Source: Gallionellaceae bacterium
GTDB taxonomy: Bacteria > Pseudomonadota > Gammaproteobacteria > Burkholderiales > Gallionellaceae
Reading direction: 5' to 3'
Length of the DNA stretch: 8,934 nt
NCBI GenBank assembly: GCA_947445045.1
Contig: CANFCA010000029.1
Span: 1-8,934 of the forward strand
Positions 1-6,161 of the stretch are shown here, piece after piece (position 1 is the first letter of the stretch; each line of letters begins with the position of its first letter). The position numbers and the translations under genes are program-made. The notes under the pieces are model-generated. The model did not search any database, was not told the DNA's origin, and saw only the letters and a list, made by a program, of their open reading frames with translations.

Positions 1-576
1 GCTGACGTGAAGTTCTTTTGCCACATCGCTACCCGTTGCACCTGCGCGGGTGGTGACAGCCATGACGATATTGCGTTCTCTAGGGGTGAGTGAGGCTATT
101 TTTTTTCGCTCGGGGTCATTTTCAGTGTTAGATTTTTTGCGTGAAAGTTCCAAGATGATACGACCCATTCGGGCTTGATCCATCCAAAGCTGGCCTTCAT
201 GCACGCGTTCAATCGCAGATAAAATAGTCTCTGCTGAATTTTCTTTTTCAAGCACCCCTTTAGCACCTGCTATGACGCAGTTGTCATGCAACGTGGCATC
301 ACGAGAGCCTGTTAAAACTAAAATTTTAGCTGGGGTAAGCGGGGCGAGTTGTGGAATGACATCGATGCCTTGTTCACCGCCTAGATCAAGGTCGAGCAAA
401 ATCACATCAGGCAATAGTTTGCTTAATTGGCTGGAAGCCTCGGCAAAGCTGGTGAATTTCCCTACTACTTCCATTTTTGGCTTTTGACTATCGATGAGCT
501 TTTCTAAGCCCCACAGCACGCTGCGGTGATCGTCAATGAGCAATACGCGAATAGTTTTAATAGTCGTATTTATCAT
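1..576 (-). CDS. NarL/FixJ-family response regulator (C-terminus cut by window edge)
   Basis: This is a DNA-binding response regulator that should be phosphorylated by the kinase encoded just upstream. The 192 visible codons stay open to the window edge. The receiver domain spans about residues 9-125, with the acidic pair D15/D16, the predicted phospho-acceptor D62 (in LLDLDLGG), the switch Thr T89 and the conserved lysine K111 (VLEKE). A LuxR/GerE-type helix-turn-helix begins near residue 160 (LTPRERNIV, then DVAKELHVS). The recognition helix and the end of the protein, probably some 20-40 residues, lie outside the window. The start ATG is supported by AGGGAG five bases upstream and by a gap of only two bases after the kinase stop, which implies one transcript. 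Its targets are not visible. The divergent PilZ gene and the copper-protein operon are candidates by proximity only. Confidence 0.93.
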   Translation of the reverse strand, partial: MINTTIKTIRVLLIDDHRSVLWGLEKLIDSQKPKMEVVGKFTSFAEASSQLSKLLPDVILLDLDLGGEQGIDVIPQLAPLTPAKILVLTGSRDATLHDNCVIAGAKGVLEKENSAETILSAIERVHEGQLWMDQARMGRIILELSRKKSNTENDPERKKIASLTPRERNIVMAVTTRAGATGSDVAKELHVS

Positions 577-578
577 AG

Positions 579-2366
579 TTACTCCCTAGTGAGCGGTATC
601 GTTACGCGTATCACAGTATAACCCTCGACATCTGTTTCAACCAAGGTCTCACCTCTCAGTGATAGTACGCGCTCAGAAATGGTTTTGGGTATGAAAGGTT
701 TCAAGCTCTTTGGGGCATGAGTTTCATTACCAATCTCTAGCAATAAATGCGTGTCATTACTTTGAATCGATACGAAGGCATTTTTTGCATTTGTGTGACG
801 TAGGATATTGCTTAGCCCTTCTTTAATGATTTGGAAGGCCGCTTCAGCAAATTGACCAGCCAAATTAGGATCTACCGCTCCTATCACATCAACATGGATG
901 CCATAAAAGCGTTGCAAACGTTCAGCCTGGTTTTTTATACCTGTGAGAAGTACATCGCCACGCATTAACGATTTTTCACGCAAATTATCTTTGTAGCTGC
1001 GTAAATCCTGAATGGTCATATTCGCCATTTTGATGATTTCGCCGATTTTTTCAGCTAGCGGAACATTAGTCTGATATTCACGTGACAGCCCATCTAGTGC
1101 GAGCGTTAACGCAATATATGGCTGAATAGTTGTGTCATGTACATCCAATGAAATTCGGTGACGTTCTTGGCCGCCAGCTTCTTCAACCAAATTTTCAATA
1201 AGCTGCATATTTTCGACAACGGACGAAAGCGCTATTGAGACTTGTTGTGTAAAGGCGACATCAGTTCGATTAAAAGTACTTTTTCCTGCGATTAAATATA
1301 TTCTTCCAGACACAACTCCTTGTTGGGAATATGGTACTGAGATAAACGACTCATCATCAAATAAACTAGATAACGCAGCGGATTCATCCAAATATCGATT
1401 GATAGGTGCTTGTGTGTTGATGTCATACGCGATGTATTTGTTGAAGCTATGTAAGCTACGCGAGGAAATTTTTTCGTAAGCAAGTGCGAGCGAGCCTGGC
1501 AATGACAACAATTCATTGGAAGTGTTCTTTGTAATTTCTTTAGGTTCTTCCGATTTGTCGAGTTTGCCGCGTTCTCGTACATACATTACATGCCTTGGTA
1601 CAAGATTGGCACGTTCCATAACCAAAATACATCGACTGCCACGATAAAATTCCACCAGCCTGCCCAGGTTAATTGTTATTGCGTGGTTTACTCCAAAGCG
1701 AGGATTCCAGTGCGTGCTGATTTCTTGTATCAACGCCAATCTGCGTTTAAGGACGATACGCCCTCTACCCCAATGCGCAAACATGTAACCAAAAACAATA
1801 AATGAAATGGGATGCAGTATGGCTTCACCTAAGTCGTAAGGGTTTTTTGTTGAGATAACACTCAAGCTTGCAATGGTAAAAAGTACCACTGCCCCAATAG
1901 TCACTTTAATTCCCTCTCTAAACCCCCAAGAAAACGAAGCAACCAAGATGGGAAAGAAAAAGAAGAAAAAGAAAATGCTATCCGAGCCGCCCGTCAGGGC
2001 AATTAAGCAACCAAAAAACAAAGTGTCTATCCAATGTGCAGCTCGGCTTGCGGCTAGTTCGCTAAAAAGCTGCATGTCGTAGGCAAAAACAAAACATGCG
2101 CTATAGACACTATATGTGATGAGTATCATGTGAGTGAATTGGCTCGGTAAGCCGGATTCATTCGGGTCAACAAAAAACACTAACAAGCTGACGCAAGCCA
2201 GCGCAAATCTCATCCATGTCTGGATAAGTAAATCGAGTGAGTCTTCGCTTTGTTGTTGGATGTCTTTGGCTTGATTGAACATGTAATTTGTAGCAGAGTT
2301 GGGCTGCGTTATGGGTTCACTATTCGCAAGAAGCTTACCTGATTTTTGAATAAGCGGAAATAACAC
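579..2366 (-). CDS. Membrane sensor histidine kinase, GAF + HisKA_3 + HATPase (NarX/LiaS-like class)
   Basis: This is the sensor kinase partner of the response regulator that follows. It begins with a cytoplasmic stretch and then about six hydrophobic segments between residues 53 and 200, one containing seven consecutive Phe (132-138). A GAF-like domain lies at about 230-390. The HisKA_3 dimerisation box ERHRISLDVHD places the phospho-acceptor at H410. The HATPase N box (EGLSNILRH) has N520. The G1 box reads EIGNE, where DNG is usual, so the nucleotide-contacting Asp is missing. The G2 region (PKTISERVLSLRG) lacks the usual GxGLxxMRERV glycines, so ATP binding may be weak or unconventional. 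The signal is unknown; GAF domains bind small ligands or haem. The predicted start is GTG without a clear Shine-Dalgarno; ATG at 2282 (M29) is an alternative, also without one. Either start leaves all domains intact. Confidence 0.9.
   Translation of the reverse strand: MLFPLIQKSGKLLANSEPITQPNSATNYMFNQAKDIQQQSEDSLDLLIQTWMRFALACVSLLVFFVDPNESGLPSQFTHMILITYSVYSACFVFAYDMQLFSELAASRAAHWIDTLFFGCLIALTGGSDSIFFFFFFFPILVASFSWGFREGIKVTIGAVVLFTIASLSVISTKNPYDLGEAILHPISFIVFGYMFAHWGRGRIVLKRRLALIQEISTHWNPRFGVNHAITINLGRLVEFYRGSRCILVMERANLVPRHVMYVRERGKLDKSEEPKEITKNTSNELLSLPGSLALAYEKISSRSLHSFNKYIAYDINTQAPINRYLDESAALSSLFDDESFISVPYSQQGVVSGRIYLIAGKSTFNRTDVAFTQQVSIALSSVVENMQLIENLVEEAGGQERHRISLDVHDTTIQPYIALTLALDGLSREYQTNVPLAEKIGEIIKMANMTIQDLRSYKDNLREKSLMRGDVLLTGIKNQAERLQRFYGIHVDVIGAVDPNLAGQFAEAAFQIIKEGLSNILRHTNAKNAFVSIQSNDTHLLLEIGNETHAPKSLKPFIPKTISERVLSLRGETLVETDVEGYTVIRVTIPLTRE
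582..587 (-). promoter_or_regulatory. Ribosome binding site of the response regulator gene
   Basis: AGGGAG on the minus strand lies inside the last codons of the kinase gene, five bases before the regulator ATG (576). It fixes the regulator start and suggests translational coupling with the kinase. Confidence 0.75.
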
Positions 2367-2369
2367 TTC

Positions 2370-2454
2370 GCTGTAATCAAGGCTGCTATTAAAGGCGAAG
2401 AAGTCAATAGTTTGAATGTCCTGTTAGGGTTTCGGCTTGTATAGCAGTAATCAA
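2370..2454 (-). repeat. Pair of direct repeats TTGATTACWGC upstream of the kinase gene
   Basis: The minus strand carries TTGATTACTGC (2444-2454) and TTGATTACAGC (2370-2380). They are the same 11-mer with one mismatch, 74 bases apart start to start, or about seven helical turns. The distal copy abuts the possible extended -10 element; the proximal copy ends 3 bases before the GTG start. They could be operator half-sites for a regulator, possibly the one encoded in this operon. A chance repeat cannot be excluded. Confidence 0.3.
2438..2446 (-). promoter_or_regulatory. Possible extended -10 promoter for the kinase-regulator operon
   Basis: On the minus strand the sequence TGC-TATACA resembles an extended -10 element (TGn followed by a TATAAT-like hexamer, 4 of 6 matches). 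It would start a transcript about 65 bases before the kinase GTG. No good -35 hexamer is seen at the right distance, so the call is weak. Confidence 0.25.
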
Positions 2455-2478
2455 CTAATAAATATGGAGTAGGGTACT

Positions 2479-2507
2479 TTGACCGATGAGGTTTCATCTT
2501 TTAAGAT
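2479..2507 (+). promoter_or_regulatory. Sigma-70-like promoter of the PilZ gene
   Basis: TTGACC (2479-2484) matches the -35 consensus at five of six positions. A spacer of exactly 17 bases separates it from TAAGAT (2502-2507), which matches the -10 consensus at four of six. Transcription would start near 2514, giving a leader of about 35 bases before the TTG start codon of the PilZ gene. Confidence 0.5.
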
Positions 2508-2548
2508 TCACCTAAGTAGTTAACCCCCAACTCAAAGCGAGCATTCAA

Positions 2549-2842
2549 TTGTTAAACCCAAAACCCCAAGATCAGCGCAAAGAAGAACGAGTTTTGGTTG
2601 AGCATACTGTTAGGGTAACGAATTCTCAAGACGTGACCCGCGATATCAGCGTTTCAGGCGTATATTTCTGGCTAGACGTAACGGTTGCGTTAGGCGAAAC
2701 CATTAATTTCATCGTTGAGATTGGCATGCAAGGTGTCAACTTCATCCTTAAATGCGTCGGCGAAATAGTGCGAGTGGAAAATAAGGATGGGAAAGTGGGT
2801 GTTGCAGTAAAAATTTCACACTCGGTAATGGAGTCTGCTTAG
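2549..2842 (+). CDS. Small PilZ-domain protein, predicted c-di-GMP receptor
   Basis: This is a 97-residue single-domain cytoplasmic protein. Both signatures of a nucleotide-binding PilZ domain are present. The N-terminal RxxxR motif is RKEER (R10 and R14), and D-x-S-x-x-G is DISVSG (D32, S34, G37), followed by the usual VYF strand. The rest is a short beta-barrel ending with a GVAVKI strand. Proteins of this type bind cyclic di-GMP and act as adaptors for motility, adhesion or exopolysaccharide export. No output domain is attached, so it must act through a partner. The start codon is TTG: the frame has a stop at 2513-2515 and no ATG or GTG between that stop and the motif. No strong Shine-Dalgarno is seen, so translation may be inefficient. 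A sigma-70-like promoter lies upstream, and the gene has its own hairpin at the stop codon. Confidence 0.82.
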   Translation: MLNPKPQDQRKEERVLVEHTVRVTNSQDVTRDISVSGVYFWLDVTVALGETINFIVEIGMQGVNFILKCVGEIVRVENKDGKVGVAVKISHSVMESA

Positions 2843-2866
2843 CAATCGATGGTCTTGGATTGCTAA
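2839..2866 (+). terminator. Hairpin overlapping the PilZ stop codon, possible weak terminator
   Basis: TTAGCAATC (2839-2847) and GATTGCTAA (2858-2866) form a perfect 9-bp stem with a 10-base loop. The stem includes the PilZ stop codon. A 10-bp palindrome AACAATTGTT follows directly (2865-2874). There is no clean T-run, so factor-independent termination would be weak. It could instead protect the 3' end of the mRNA or serve as a binding site. Confidence 0.4.
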
Positions 2867-2890
2867 CAATTGTTTGTTCCCGCAAGGATA

Positions 2891-2905
2891 CAGCCGTTCA
2901 GGCTG
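2891..2905 (+). other. Short hairpin in the leader region before the first copper-protein gene
   Basis: CAGCC (2891-2895) and GGCTG (2901-2905) form a 5-bp stem with a five-base loop, GTTCA. It is small and GC-rich in an otherwise AT-rich stretch. It could be part of a structured leader, but I recognise no known riboswitch class. Confidence 0.25.
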
Positions 2906-2973
2906 AAACGTCACCCCAATTAAATTGCTTTTTGCTTAAAAGTACCATGGTTTCTGTGGCTCTAACAGGAGCT

Positions 2974-3107
2974 ATTGCCTACTAAAATAGGTTGGTATCT
3001 CCTTTGAAAAGCTAGCCAATTTTCTACATATTGACGCACCAACGGAAAGTTTGTTTGGACGTGAATTGAGAGGTTAGTTTTTTGGCTGGTAGGGAGGGGT
3101 AGGCAAT
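2974..3107 (+). promoter_or_regulatory. Candidate leader mRNA structure sequestering the ribosome site and start of gene A
   Basis: Three complementary segments are strictly nested. ATTGCCTAC (2974-2982) pairs with GTAGGCAAT (3099-3107), nine perfect pairs that include part of the start codon. TCTCCTT (2998-3004) pairs with the Shine-Dalgarno AGGGAGG (3091-3097), seven pairs including two G-U. GCTAGCCAA (3011-3019) pairs with TTGGCTGGT (3082-3090), nine pairs including two G-U. A small competing hairpin, CCTA (2979-2982) with TAGG (2988-2991), would free the start. The structure operates only if transcription begins upstream of 2974. No convincing promoter was found there; TTCAGG (2897-2902), 17 bases, then TTAAAT (2920-2925) is the best, weak, candidate. 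Confidence 0.4.
3091..3099 (+). promoter_or_regulatory. Strong ribosome binding site of gene A
   Basis: AGGGAGGGG sits six bases before the ATG at 3106, in a purine-rich run. It supports this start and the signal peptide that follows. The same bases are complementary to an upstream pyrimidine segment, as described for the leader structure. Confidence 0.8.
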
Positions 3108-4590
3108 GAAAACTCAACACATACATCTAATACAGAAGTGGACGTATCACTGTGCAATTATTTTGCTGGGGTTGGCTTTGACAGTCAAGCTAGCACACGC
3201 TGGTGGTGGCTCGTTCATGGTGCAATGTCCAGATCACACTGCTTTGCATCCGCTCGTAAATGGGCAGCCTAACCCTGACATCAAATGCCAAGAAATCGCA
3301 GGTGGTGATGGTTATGCAACGATGGGTGATGGCAGTCAGATATATTTGTTTGGCTTCGGACCACTCTCAGGTATTGATTTGGTTAACCAAGGCAAACCAG
3401 GTACGCAATCTGCGTCAGAATTTAATAAGACTTACAACGGTGTCAACCTTCCTTACACAGATGAAGCCAACGGTGGAGTGGTTGTTCCTAATGCTTTGCA
3501 CGATGCCTCAAATCCGAATGAAAATCTTAACGGTGCAGTTACTGAGCCAGCAGTAATCATGAATATGGGCGTGCTGAACGCACAAGCTCCTGCGCCAATG
3601 ATGGCGATTAATGAAGATGATGAATTCTTCTTAACCCTCAGCAATGTCGGCATGATTATGCGTCCTGATTTGTTTGAGCAACATACGGTTCACTTCCACG
3701 GTTATCCCAACGCATCGTCCTATTTTGATGGTGTGCCTGATGTTTCTGTGGCAATTAATATTGCTGGCAGCATGACTTACTACTACACCGCGCCAGATGC
3801 AGGAACATATTTCTGGCATTGCCATATCACCCCGCCTGAGCATATTCAAATGGGTATGGAAGGTAATCTGTTTGTAAATCCACGTCAGAACAAGGTGCCA
3901 ATTAACTCCAGTCTTTATGCAGCCGCAGCCGCTCACCCTTGCGATGTCAAAGATATATTGTGTGCAACACCTTTGCCTGTAAGCGATAACGGAGCCACAC
4001 AACCAGCAGAAGGTGCGAACTATGTGTTTGATGATGGTGATGGCTCAACTCGTTATGACGTTGGCTACCCGATGATGATGATGGGTTTTGATCCTAACTT
4101 CCACTATGCGAGTATGACTTTTAACCCCACAGATTTTTCTGGGATGAAAGATAAGTATTTTATGTTGGAAGGTCGTAGCTACCCAGATACTGTTAATCCC
4201 AATTTAATTACTACAACGGATTCTGATGCCTTGAGTCGTCCCTCTCAGCCCCATCCAGCGAAGATAACCATAGATAAAACGAATGGCCAAAAACTTGCAT
4301 TATTGCGCCTTGCTAACCTGAGTATTACGGAGTTCCATACTTTGACTACAACGGGCATACCGATGCACGTGGTGGGTCAACACGCCAGAATGTTGCGTGA
4401 TTTAGCAGGGAATAATTTGGATTACTACACTAACTCCGTCACGTTGGGCGGGGGGGAAACTGATGAAGTGATACTTGATGCGACAGATGTACCGAACGGA
4501 AAATATTTCCTGTACACCTCAAATCTTGACCACTTGTCAAATGACAATGAAAATTTTGGCGGGATGATGACGGAGATAGTTGTGCAGTAA
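3106..4590 (+). CDS. Gene A: secreted two-domain cupredoxin protein with type-1/HCH copper half-site
   Basis: This is a 494-residue exported copper protein of the multicopper oxidase superfamily. A Sec signal peptide ends near A32 (after AHA). The first cupredoxin domain carries a complete electron-entry half-site: H193-T-V-H196-F-H198-G, then WHCHITPPEHIQMGM with H238, C239, H240, H246 and M249/M251. Family knowledge assigns H193, C239, H246 and a Met to type-1 copper, and H196, H198, H238 and H240 to half of a trinuclear centre. The second domain (about 290-494) has the fold landmarks (EGRSYPDT, IPMHVVGQHARML, FGGMM) but lacks paired ligands: H421 and H426 remain without HxHG, and the HCH/HSH position reads LYTSN. 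Alone it should not form a trinuclear centre. A four-Met run (323-326) may be structural. It is first of three probably co-transcribed cupredoxin genes, 54 bases before gene B. Substrate unknown; a nitrite reductase-like or purely electron-transfer role is an alternative. Confidence 0.88.
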   Translation: MKTQHIHLIQKWTYHCAIILLGLALTVKLAHAGGGSFMVQCPDHTALHPLVNGQPNPDIKCQEIAGGDGYATMGDGSQIYLFGFGPLSGIDLVNQGKPGTQSASEFNKTYNGVNLPYTDEANGGVVVPNALHDASNPNENLNGAVTEPAVIMNMGVLNAQAPAPMMAINEDDEFFLTLSNVGMIMRPDLFEQHTVHFHGYPNASSYFDGVPDVSVAINIAGSMTYYYTAPDAGTYFWHCHITPPEHIQMGMEGNLFVNPRQNKVPINSSLYAAAAAHPCDVKDILCATPLPVSDNGATQPAEGANYVFDDGDGSTRYDVGYPMMMMGFDPNFHYASMTFNPTDFSGMKDKYFMLEGRSYPDTVNPNLITTTDSDALSRPSQPHPAKITIDKTNGQKLALLRLANLSITEFHTLTTTGIPMHVVGQHARMLRDLAGNNLDYYTNSVTLGGGETDEVILDATDVPNGKYFLYTSNLDHLSNDNENFGGMMTEIVVQ

Positions 4591-4636
4591 AAGCAAAGTT
4601 GATGTGAATACCTGATGACTCGAACAGTCGTTAGCT

Positions 4637-4643
4637 AGGGGAG
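4637..4643 (+). promoter_or_regulatory. Ribosome binding site of gene B, with three tandem ATG codons
   Basis: AGGGGAG precedes ATGATGATG. Spacing is 1, 4 and 7 bases to the ATG at 4645, 4648 and 4651. The third ATG is the best spaced, so the true protein may be two residues shorter than annotated. Confidence 0.7.
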
Positions 4644-4644
4644 A

Positions 4645-6108
4645 ATGATGATGAATAATACTAACCAATCGATGAATCCAAACCGCTTACTTAAAGCCTT
4701 GTTAGCGGGAGCGGTTACCCTGATTTCACTGTGCGCCACAAATGCACTAGCTGCTGTTCCGGGTATCAGTGCAACCACATTTAATCTCACAGCAAGCGCC
4801 GATTACATCACCGCGCCAGATGGCGCGATGATTTATTCTTGGGGCTATGGCTGCAGCCCTGGTTTCTCTCCATCATTTCTTCCCACAGCGGCGGATTACC
4901 CTGCTGGAAATTGCCCGTTAATGCAGTTGCCGGGGCCGACGATGATTGTTCATGAAGGTGAAACCATCACGGTTAATTTAACCAACGCTTTACCCGTTGC
5001 AGCGGGTAATACCTCGATGTTGTTCCCCGGTTTTGACGTGGTCGCAACAGGCGGTGTGGCAGGACAATTGACTACTGAAGCTGCAACGGGAATTCCCGTC
5101 ACTTATACCTTCACTGCAAATAAACCTGGTACATACGGTTATCACAGTGGCACGCGTTCTGATTTGCAGATCGAAATGGGTTTGTATGGTGCGTTGATTG
5201 TATTGCCTAGCACTAGCACAGGTTGCACCAAGGGAGATTATGCGCTGTCGGCATCCGCTTATAGTGATACCACGCCTTCTGTGAATCCTACCTGTTATGA
5301 CCGCGAATACATGATGGAATTAAGTGAGATGGATGTAGGGATTCATCAACAAGTTGAAGCGCAAAAGGATGGCCCAGGCCCTATCTTGGCGACGATGGAA
5401 CCATATGTTCCGCAATACTTTTGGTACAGCGGGCGCTCTTTCCCGGACAGCTTGGATACCCCATATGCAGCCATTTATCCGCATCAACCTTATAGCTTTG
5501 CACCGCAGATACACCCCGGAGAACGTTTGTTAGTGCGCGTGCTGCAACATGGTCGTGTGCAACATCCTATGCATTTTCACGGTAACCATGCTCGCATCTT
5601 GGCTAGAGACGGTAATTTATTGTTAAGCGAAAATGATCCTGCCATGCTGGCTGGTCCGCAATCATTTACTTTTACGGCCATTCCTGGACAATCGCTTGAT
5701 GCGATTTTTACTTGGACGGGTAAAGGACTCGGTTGGGATATTTATAACCATGCGGCGGGTGACGGTTCAACTTGCATTCCCGATGCCAGCGGCTATCACA
5801 GCGTCAAAGCTGATCCAAACTATGGCGAATGGTGTGCCGATCATGGTAAAGCCATTCCTGTCACGCCACCTGATCCAAGCATCGTGGCAAATGGTCAATT
5901 TTACGGCGGTAGCCCTTACCTTGGTTTGTCAGGATTAGGCCAGCAAACCTTGCTTGCACCTGGTGTGCTCAAACAAAATCCAGGTGCGGCATATTGCTAC
6001 CCTTGGCATTCACATCACGAGCGTGAAATCACCACCAACAACGTTTTCCCCGGTGGGTTAATGACGGTGATGTGCGTGTTGCCACCGAGTTTGCCGGTTA
6101 GCGAGTAA
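4645..6108 (+). CDS. Gene B: secreted two-domain cupredoxin protein with HxH/HSH copper half-site
   Basis: This is a 487-residue exported multicopper oxidase-like protein. A Sec signal peptide ends around residue 36 (NALA-AVPG). The first cupredoxin domain has the normal framework (GPTMIVHEGETITVNLTN, then GLYGALIV), but its HxHG position reads LFPG and its second position reads YHSG with a single H167, so it cannot hold a full site. The second domain carries H307-P-M-H310-F-H312-G-N-H315 and, near the C-terminus, H455-S-H457-H458-E. These are two HxH pairs of the kind that supply half of a trinuclear centre. HSH in place of HCH means the type-1 Cys is absent at that position; C451 four residues earlier is not in register. 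The ligand set is the complement of gene A. Gene C follows 53 bases downstream. The start is one of three tandem ATGs. Confidence 0.88.
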   Translation: MMMNNTNQSMNPNRLLKALLAGAVTLISLCATNALAAVPGISATTFNLTASADYITAPDGAMIYSWGYGCSPGFSPSFLPTAADYPAGNCPLMQLPGPTMIVHEGETITVNLTNALPVAAGNTSMLFPGFDVVATGGVAGQLTTEAATGIPVTYTFTANKPGTYGYHSGTRSDLQIEMGLYGALIVLPSTSTGCTKGDYALSASAYSDTTPSVNPTCYDREYMMELSEMDVGIHQQVEAQKDGPGPILATMEPYVPQYFWYSGRSFPDSLDTPYAAIYPHQPYSFAPQIHPGERLLVRVLQHGRVQHPMHFHGNHARILARDGNLLLSENDPAMLAGPQSFTFTAIPGQSLDAIFTWTGKGLGWDIYNHAAGDGSTCIPDASGYHSVKADPNYGEWCADHGKAIPVTPPDPSIVANGQFYGGSPYLGLSGLGQQTLLAPGVLKQNPGAAYCYPWHSHHEREITTNNVFPGGLMTVMCVLPPSLPVSE

Positions 6109-6148
6109 TGAATACGAACAAAAAAGTTGGTCTTGAGTCAGCGAAAGT

Positions 6149-6154
6149 AAGGAG
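6149..6154 (+). promoter_or_regulatory. Ribosome binding site that decides the start of gene C
   Basis: AAGGAG lies seven bases before ATG 6162, which opens directly into a signal peptide. This favours 6162 over the in-frame ATG at 6108 that overlaps the gene B stop (TAATG) and would add an 18-residue charged extension. Confidence 0.75.
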
Positions 6155-6161
6155 AGGCGTG

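Noticed and set aside
272..487. Plus-strand open frame of 71 codons inside the response regulator
   Set aside because: Antisense to the receiver domain with its catalytic Asp; a shadow frame.
2881..2975. Known riboswitch (c-di-GMP-I or cobalamin) upstream of gene A
   Set aside because: The conserved core motifs of those classes as I know them are not present; only small generic hairpins are seen.
3031..3059. TTGACG as the -35 box of a gene A promoter
   Set aside because: At a spacing of 17 bases the -10 position reads TTTGGA, a poor match. TTGAAA (3004-3009) with CATATT (3027-3032) is slightly better but still weak, so no promoter was called.
3631..4002. Minus-strand open frame of 123 codons inside gene A
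   Set aside because: It is antisense to a conserved copper-site region, has no plausible domain or ribosome site, and is a shadow of the plus-strand coding bias.
3106..4590. Gene A as a copper nitrite reductase (NirK)
   Set aside because: The H-C-x-M loop looks similar, but A has HCH followed by a further His, and HxxHxHG, which are multicopper oxidase features; the NirK-type second-domain catalytic His is not evident.
6108..6161. Earlier in-frame ATG at 6108 (TAATG overlap with gene B) as the start of gene C
   Set aside because: It would add 18 charged residues before a textbook signal peptide and has no Shine-Dalgarno, while ATG 6162 has AAGGAG at seven bases.
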